The notes beneath the pieces were generated by a model. That model worked only from the letters and a program-made list of their open reading frames with translations, had not been told where the DNA came from and searched no databases. From assembly GCA_964408175.1 (NCBI GenBank), contig CAYOYL010000014.1, positions 1 to 8,070 on the forward strand: DNA of 8,070 bases, written 5' to 3'. The stretch's first letter is position 1. Every line of letters starts with the position of its first letter. Positions 4,169 to 8,070 of this stretch are shown one piece after another. The stretch comes from JAFGKM01 sp964408175. Its GTDB lineage: Bacteria > Ratteibacteria > UBA8468 > B48-G9 > JAFGKM01. The position numbers were made by a program, and so were the translations under genes.

Positions 4169-5416
4169 ATGAGAAAGATAAATATTCTGTTGGGGCTGGG
4201 ATGTGCACTTATCTTATCCCTGACTGCGGCCGTAGAGAAGAATATCAAATGCCCGGTTGTAAAGCTAGGCATAGAGGTTCTGGTTGAAAAACATATAGAG
4301 ATTATCAAGGGGAAAAGAGTCGGTCTGATAACCAACCTGACGGGTGTTGACAGCAAACTGCGCCCTTCCATTGATGTCATATACAGTTTGCAGGACGTCA
4401 AACTGGCGGCTCTTTTCGCTCCGGAACATGGAATAAGGGGCGGGGTAATAGGCCATACAGAAGATGAGACGGATAAAAAAACAGGTATAAAGGTCTTCAG
4501 CATCAAAACAAAAGGGCTCACTGAGGAGATGCTTGAGGGTGTGGACATACTTCTCTTTGACATACAGGACATCGGTAGCCGTTCCTATACCTATATCTCC
4601 ACGATGAAAAACTGCATGGACTCAGCCGCAAGATATAAAATCCCTTTTGTGGTACTTGACAGACCGAATCCCATTGGAGGCCTGACGGTTGATGGTCCTG
4701 TTCTTGATATGAGGTTTCAGTCATTTGTGGGAGTTGGTCCTCTCGCCTATGTACATGGGATGACTGTCGGAGAGATTGCACGATTCTTTAATGAAGAACT
4801 GAATATTAACTGTAAACTTACGGTTATGAAGATGGATGGATGGAAACGGGAGATGTACTGGGGAGATACAGGACTGAAGTGGGTACCAACATCACCTCAC
4901 ATACCTGAGCCGGACACCCCGCAGTTTTATCCAGTAACGGGCATACTTGGAGAACTGTCTCTGGTAAACATAGGTGTCGGTTATACGTTACCCTTCAAGG
5001 TTGTGGGAGTACCATGGATGGATGCAGAAAAGGTTACGGGGATACTTAACTCCAAAAAACTGCCCGGTGTTTACTTCCATTCTTTTCACTTCATACCTTT
5101 CTACGACCAGTTTGAAAAACAGATGTGCAGCGGCTTCCGCATTATTATCACAGACAGAAAAAATCTGTTGCCTGTTACTGTCGGATACCATATAATAGAG
5201 GTGCTTCTTAGAGAATATCCTCAACACTTCAATTTCAGAACTCTTTCAAGTGATAAAAGAGGTAAAATTAAGATAGAGATGTTTGACAAGGTGAACGGTA
5301 CAGACCTGATACGCAAGCAGTTTCAGATGGGTATCCCGGCAGAAGGTATCATAGGCGGATACCAGCCGGCGCTGAATGAGTTTATTGAAAAACGGCAAAA
5401 ATACCTGTTGTATTAA
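4169..5416 (+). CDS. namZ: Exported DUF1343 protein, NamZ-type exo-beta-N-acetylmuramidase
   Basis: DUF1343 proteins include NamZ (family GH171), which removes N-acetylmuramic acid from the non-reducing ends of peptidoglycan fragments, a step in cell-wall recycling or scavenging. With the ATG at 4169 the product has 415 residues. It has an N-terminal hydrophobic export signal (MRKINILLGLGCALILSLTAA) and then the family motifs: GKRVGLITNLTGVD (48-61), LFAPEHGIRG (82-91, the PEHG site), DIQDIGSRSYTYISTM (131-146), VLDRPNPIGG (162-171), DGPVLD (175-180), and WVPTSPHIP (238-246). The C-terminal domain follows, with GELSLVNIGVGYTLPFKVVG (261-280). The open frame continues upstream to an ATG at 4058, but those 37 codons lie in the palindromic repeat cluster and would bury the signal peptide, so the later start is preferred. 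The ribosome binding site is weak. Family assignment is firm, activity is inferred. Confidence 0.9.
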   Translation: MRKINILLGLGCALILSLTAAVEKNIKCPVVKLGIEVLVEKHIEIIKGKRVGLITNLTGVDSKLRPSIDVIYSLQDVKLAALFAPEHGIRGGVIGHTEDETDKKTGIKVFSIKTKGLTEEMLEGVDILLFDIQDIGSRSYTYISTMKNCMDSAARYKIPFVVLDRPNPIGGLTVDGPVLDMRFQSFVGVGPLAYVHGMTVGEIARFFNEELNINCKLTVMKMDGWKREMYWGDTGLKWVPTSPHIPEPDTPQFYPVTGILGELSLVNIGVGYTLPFKVVGVPWMDAEKVTGILNSKKLPGVYFHSFHFIPFYDQFEKQMCSGFRIIITDRKNLLPVTVGYHIIEVLLREYPQHFNFRTLSSDKRGKIKIEMFDKVNGTDLIRKQFQMGIPAEGIIGGYQPALNEFIEKRQKYLLY

Positions 5417-5479
5417 CAGGGAACTTTTTATTTTCTTGCGTGTCTAATGTGTGAAACAGATAAGAGAGAAATCCCCTGT

Positions 5480-5531
5480 CTCCCCCTTTTCAAAGGGGGA
5501 GAGGACAAAAGAAGTCCCTTTTCCAAAGGGA
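5480..5531. repeat. Two tandem hairpins in the gap before the DUF4139 gene
   Basis: CTCCCCCTTT at 5480-5489 pairs with AAAGGGGGAG at 5492-5501, and TCCCTTT at 5515-5521 pairs with AAAGGGA at 5525-5531. The two hairpins are related in sequence and lie between the muramidase stop (5416) and the ribosome binding site of the next gene. Sequences of the type CCCCCTTTxxAAAGGGGG are frequent dispersed intergenic repeats. They could attenuate read-through or stabilise mRNA ends. A TTTT run does not follow either stem directly, so they are not clear terminators. Confidence 0.6.
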
Positions 5532-5542
5532 GAAAGGAAAAC

Positions 5543-5549
5543 GGAGGTG
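5543..5549 (+). promoter_or_regulatory. Ribosome binding site that fixes the DUF4139 start
   Basis: GGAGGTG lies five bases before the ATG at 5555. An upstream in-frame ATG (5447) has no such site and would translate through the hairpins, so 5555 is the likely start. Confidence 0.85.
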
Positions 5550-5554
5550 TAATT

Positions 5555-6979
5555 ATGGCTAAGAGAAAAATGCTGTTGGGAGTCATAGTAGGAATGCTGT
5601 TTGCCTGTTTTTCCGCACAGGCACAGCAGGATATGGAGAGGAAGGAGGTAAACCTGACGGTCTACAACCAGAACTTTGCCCTTGTCAGAGATATACGGTA
5701 CCTCAATCTCAACGAAGGCACCAATGAGGTAAGGTTTTCTGACATAGCCGCCAGCATAGAACCGACAAGTGTACACTTCAAATCTTTGACAGCACCGGAC
5801 AGGTGCGGCATACTGGAACAGAACTTTGAGTATGACCTGGTAAGCGCGGACAAACTACTTTTAAAATACATTGACCAGAAGATACGCATTACCACGCAGG
5901 ACGACAGTATCTACACAGGTTATCTTGCAAGTTACGACGGCAGCCAGATTGTACTCTCCGCTGAAAAAGAAAAGGGTCCCATCTTTATGGTTGTCCGTGA
6001 AAACATAAGGAACATTGAGTTTCCTCAACTGCCTGAAGGTCTGATAACAAAACCCACCCTTGTATGGTCCCTGTTAAACAACAAAAAAGGACGGCATGAG
6101 GTGGAGTTGAGTTATCTTACCAAAAACATCAACTGGCTGGCAGACTATGTGGCGGCAGTCTCAGATGATGAAAAAAGCATCTCCCTCAACGGCTGGGTAA
6201 CGGTTGACAACCGCAGCGGCACGGATTATAAAGATGCCTCCCTGAAACTTGTGGCGGGTGACGTACACAGGGTGGAAGAGAGACAGGTCGTCAGACGGGA
6301 TATGTCAATGATGAAAGCAGCAGGTGCCGCTGTACCAGAACAGTTTGAAGAACGTGGACTCTTTGAGTACCACCTTTACCAGTTGCAAAGGAAGACCACG
6401 ATTAAAAACAACCAGACAAAACAGATAAGTCTTTTAAGCGCTTCAGATGTTTCCATCAACAAGGTTTATAACTATGAGGGCGCCTTATACCGCTGGTATT
6501 ACTATGACAACTGGAGGGGACAGCAGAGCAACAAGAAGGTTGCGGTGAACCTTGAGTTCAAAAACAGCAAGGCAAACGGTCTTGGTATCCCACTGCCGAA
6601 AGGAAAGATAAAGGTTTATAAGGCAGACGTTGACAGGACACTACAGTTTATAGGAGAAAACCAGATAGACCACACCGCAAAAGATGAAAAAATCACACTC
6701 TTTCTGGGTAATGCCTTTGACATCGTGGGGGAAAGGAAGATTACTGACCACAAAAAGGTTGCAACCAACATCTACAGGGATTCATATGAGATTTCACTCA
6801 GAAACCACAAGAAAGAGATGGTTACAATAAAGGTGATAGAGAGACAGTGGGGCGATTGGACGGTTATAGAAAAAAGTTGTGACTACAAGAAAGAGGATGC
6901 AAACACACTGGTATTTGAGGTCAAGGTACCTGCAGACGGCGAAACCAAGGTAACCTATACATCCGAATACAAATTCTAA
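5555..6979 (+). CDS. Exported DUF4139 domain protein (474 aa)
   Basis: The protein begins with a signal peptide (MAKRKMLLGVIVGMLFACFSAQA, probable cleavage after AQA-23), so it is exported to the periplasm or cell surface. The mature part starts VNLTVYNQNFALVRDIRYLNLNEGTNEVRFSDI (32-64), typical of the N-terminal strand-rich region of DUF4139 proteins. It continues through a small beta module (IDQKIRITTQDDSIYTGYLASYDGSQIVL, 106-134) into the DUF4139 core: SYLTKNINWLADYVAAV (186-202), LNGWVTVDNRSGTDYKDASLKLVAGDV (211-237), a Tyr/Trp-rich stretch YRWYYYDNWRG (312-322), and C-terminal strands with NHKKEMVTIKVIERQWGDWTVI (417-438). Function is not established for this family. There are no catalytic motifs I recognise, and an envelope structural or binding role is only a guess. 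It follows the muramidase on the same strand with a 138-bp gap, so co-transcription is possible. Confidence 0.88.
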   Translation: MAKRKMLLGVIVGMLFACFSAQAQQDMERKEVNLTVYNQNFALVRDIRYLNLNEGTNEVRFSDIAASIEPTSVHFKSLTAPDRCGILEQNFEYDLVSADKLLLKYIDQKIRITTQDDSIYTGYLASYDGSQIVLSAEKEKGPIFMVVRENIRNIEFPQLPEGLITKPTLVWSLLNNKKGRHEVELSYLTKNINWLADYVAAVSDDEKSISLNGWVTVDNRSGTDYKDASLKLVAGDVHRVEERQVVRRDMSMMKAAGAAVPEQFEERGLFEYHLYQLQRKTTIKNNQTKQISLLSASDVSINKVYNYEGALYRWYYYDNWRGQQSNKKVAVNLEFKNSKANGLGIPLPKGKIKVYKADVDRTLQFIGENQIDHTAKDEKITLFLGNAFDIVGERKITDHKKVATNIYRDSYEISLRNHKKEMVTIKVIERQWGDWTVIEKSCDYKKEDANTLVFEVKVPADGETKVTYTSEYKF

Positions 6980-7001
6980 AAAAGGGGACAGGCTACTTTT
7001 T
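6979..7001. repeat. AAAAAGGGGACAGGCTACTTTTT intergenic repeat
   Basis: AAAAAG (6979-6984) and CTTTTT (6996-7001) are inverted around an 11-base centre, starting right at the stop codon of the DUF4139 gene. Very similar motifs (GGGACAG..TACTTTTT) are dispersed near REP-associated tyrosine transposases in other bacteria, as I remember them. A related stretch, TGGGACACGACACTATTT, is at 95-112. The T run could also help terminate the transcript. Confidence 0.4.
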
Positions 7002-7038
7002 GAATCCTATCACGGCCCAAAGGTTTTACCTTGTCTAC

Positions 7039-7057
7039 CTCACCCCTTGTGGGAGAG
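7039..7057. repeat. Dispersed CTC-A-CCC / GGG-A-GAG hairpin
   Basis: CTC (7039-7041) pairs with GAG (7055-7057) and CCC (7043-7045) with GGG (7051-7053), with an A:A mismatch (7042/7054) and a 5-base loop. This is the same design as at 833-855. It sits in the 141-bp gap before the arabinofuranosidase gene. Confidence 0.5.
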
Positions 7058-7120
7058 AGAAAAAGAATAAAACAAAAATGTAGTCAAGTTTGACACAAGG
7101 TTGCGGCGAAGGAGCAAAAA

Positions 7121-8070
7121 ATGAAGAAGACTACACTAACCCTGCATACAGGTTTTCATATCGGAAGTGTTGACCCTCGTATCTTTGGGGGTTTTCTTGA
7201 GCATATGGGACGTGCTGTTTATGAAGGTGTATATGACACGGAGAGCGGCAAGGCAGACAGAGAAGGCTTTCGTTCAGATGTAATGGATGCACTGAAAAGA
7301 CTGAAGATGACGGCAATGAGATACCCTGGAGGTAATTTTGCATCTGGTTATCACTGGATGGACGGAGTAGGTCCACATGAAAAACGTCCCATCATAAGAG
7401 AACTTGCATGGCAGAGTCTGGAACCAAACCACTTCGGTACCGATGAATTTATATCCCTGTCAAAAAAGATGGGATGGTCTCCGATGTTAACAATAAACTT
7501 AGGGACAGGCACACCTGAAGAGGCACGCAACTGGGTTGAGTACTGCAACTCCCCGGCAGGGACAAGGTATGCCAACATAAGGGTGTCAAACGGACACAAG
7601 ACACCCTACGGGGTGAAACTCTGGTGTCTGGGTAACGAGATGGACGGCCTATGGCAACTGGGACACGTACCTGCTGACCAGTATGCCATCCGTGCTCAAC
7701 AGGCAGCAAGAATGATGAAAGATGTTGATAATTCAATAGAAGTTGTAGCCTGCGGTTCATGCTCAACGGGAATGAGTACCTATATGGAATGGGACCGTAC
7801 AGTTCTTGAATATATGAGAAACTCAGCCGACTATGTTAGTCTGCACAGGTATGTCGGCAAAAATAACAGAGATACTGCGGACTACCTTGCGGTAACCAAT
7901 TCCATAGACCGGCAGATAGAAGATATGGATGCAGTATGCCGGTTTGTACAGGCAAAGACAAGGAGTGAAAGACGTCCTTATCTCTGTTTTGATGAGTGGA
8001 ACGTCTGGTATAAAAATCATGAGTCCAATGGTAAAGGACAGTTTGCACCCCATCTTCTCGAGGAGGGCTA
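7121..8070 (+). CDS. GH51 alpha-L-arabinofuranosidase, 3' end beyond the window
   Basis: This enzyme would release terminal alpha-L-arabinose from arabinan, arabinoxylan or their oligosaccharides. The window holds 316 residues without a stop; complete intracellular GH51 enzymes have about 500, so the last third (rest of the barrel and the beta-sandwich) is missing. Visible motifs are IFGGFLEHMGRAVYEGVYD (21-39), RYPGGNFASGYHWMDGVGP (67-85), WCLGNEMDG (168-176) with the acid/base Glu173, SLHRYVG (240-246), and CFDEWNVWY (289-297) with the nucleophile Glu292. All key residues are intact. There is no signal peptide, so it is cytoplasmic and implies uptake of small oligosaccharides. The start has a good ribosome binding site (AAGGAG, 7109-7114), six bases before the ATG. 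The substrate is inferred from family. It has its own 141-bp upstream gap and follows the two exported-protein genes in the same direction. Confidence 0.93.
   Translation, partial: MKKTTLTLHTGFHIGSVDPRIFGGFLEHMGRAVYEGVYDTESGKADREGFRSDVMDALKRLKMTAMRYPGGNFASGYHWMDGVGPHEKRPIIRELAWQSLEPNHFGTDEFISLSKKMGWSPMLTINLGTGTPEEARNWVEYCNSPAGTRYANIRVSNGHKTPYGVKLWCLGNEMDGLWQLGHVPADQYAIRAQQAARMMKDVDNSIEVVACGSCSTGMSTYMEWDRTVLEYMRNSADYVSLHRYVGKNNRDTADYLAVTNSIDRQIEDMDAVCRFVQAKTRSERRPYLCFDEWNVWYKNHESNGKGQFAPHLLEEG

Noticed and set aside
4024..4572. 182-residue Ser/Pro-rich - strand frame
   Set aside because: It is the complement of the repeat cluster and of the conserved NamZ motifs on the + strand; the composition is typical of an antisense shadow.
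7083..7094. GTCAA-GT-TTGAC inverted repeat upstream of the arabinofuranosidase gene as an operator
   Set aside because: Only five base pairs per arm, and the TTGACA within it has no matching -10 box at a normal distance, so it is likely chance.
7449..7766. Several - strand frames across 7131-8053
   Set aside because: They are antisense to the arabinofuranosidase, whose catalytic motifs are unmistakable on the + strand.

Overview
The window is about 8 kb of bacterial chromosome, almost entirely read left to right (+ strand), with one transposon-derived reading frame on the - strand. Base composition is moderate to slightly AT-rich, most genes use ATG (one uses GTG), and several have clear purine-rich ribosome binding sites. 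The exported proteins (a NamZ-type muramidase and a DUF4139 protein with signal peptides), the family of the decayed insertion sequence and the many short palindromic intergenic repeats suggest an environmental Gram-negative lineage. Planctomycetota of the anammox/Brocadiales type, Nitrospirota or a candidate phylum such as Omnitrophota would all fit. This placement is an inference from gene style; there is no rRNA or marker gene in the window to settle it.

Layout. (1) Bases 1-905 are a mobile-element graveyard. An internally deleted transposase frame (187-687, -) lies between 24-bp perfect inverted repeats (179-202 and 859-882), with a 16-bp direct repeat further out (137-152 and 889-904). 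Inside the element, upstream of the transposase start, is a large inverted repeat (738-801) made of four DnaA-box-like 9-mers. (2) Bases 904-1136 hold a promoter that starts at the edge of the outer repeat, a 15-bp perfect palindrome and a 46-residue lysine-tailed microprotein. (3) Bases 1389-2600 hold a cysteine-rich DUF1284-like protein and an RsuA/RluB-type rRNA pseudouridine synthase only 24 bp apart, probably co-transcribed. (4) Bases 2597-3848 hold a promoter with a palindrome over its -10 box that appears to give a nearly leaderless mRNA for an AAA_14/DUF4143 ATPase. (5) Bases 3876-4121 are a cluster of degenerate copies of a palindromic repeat. (6) Bases 4169-6979 encode an exported DUF1343/NamZ-type exo-beta-N-acetylmuramidase and an exported DUF4139 protein, separated by tandem hairpins. 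(7) From 7121 to the right edge is the N-terminal two thirds of a GH51 alpha-L-arabinofuranosidase, cut off by the window.

How the genes relate. The NamZ and GH51 products are both glycan-cleaving enzymes: one exported and acting on peptidoglycan fragments, the other without a signal peptide and presumably acting on imported arabino-oligosaccharides. The DUF4139 protein between them is an exported beta-rich protein of unknown role. The pseudouridine synthase is housekeeping. The ATPase looks like an accessory gene: it has its own promoter and is bounded downstream by a repeat cluster. I do not see a complete new multi-gene system. The most unusual signals are the DnaA-box palindrome inside the defective IS, the DDE-less but still open transposase frame, the microprotein with its own palindromic control region, and the apparently leaderless ATPase promoter.
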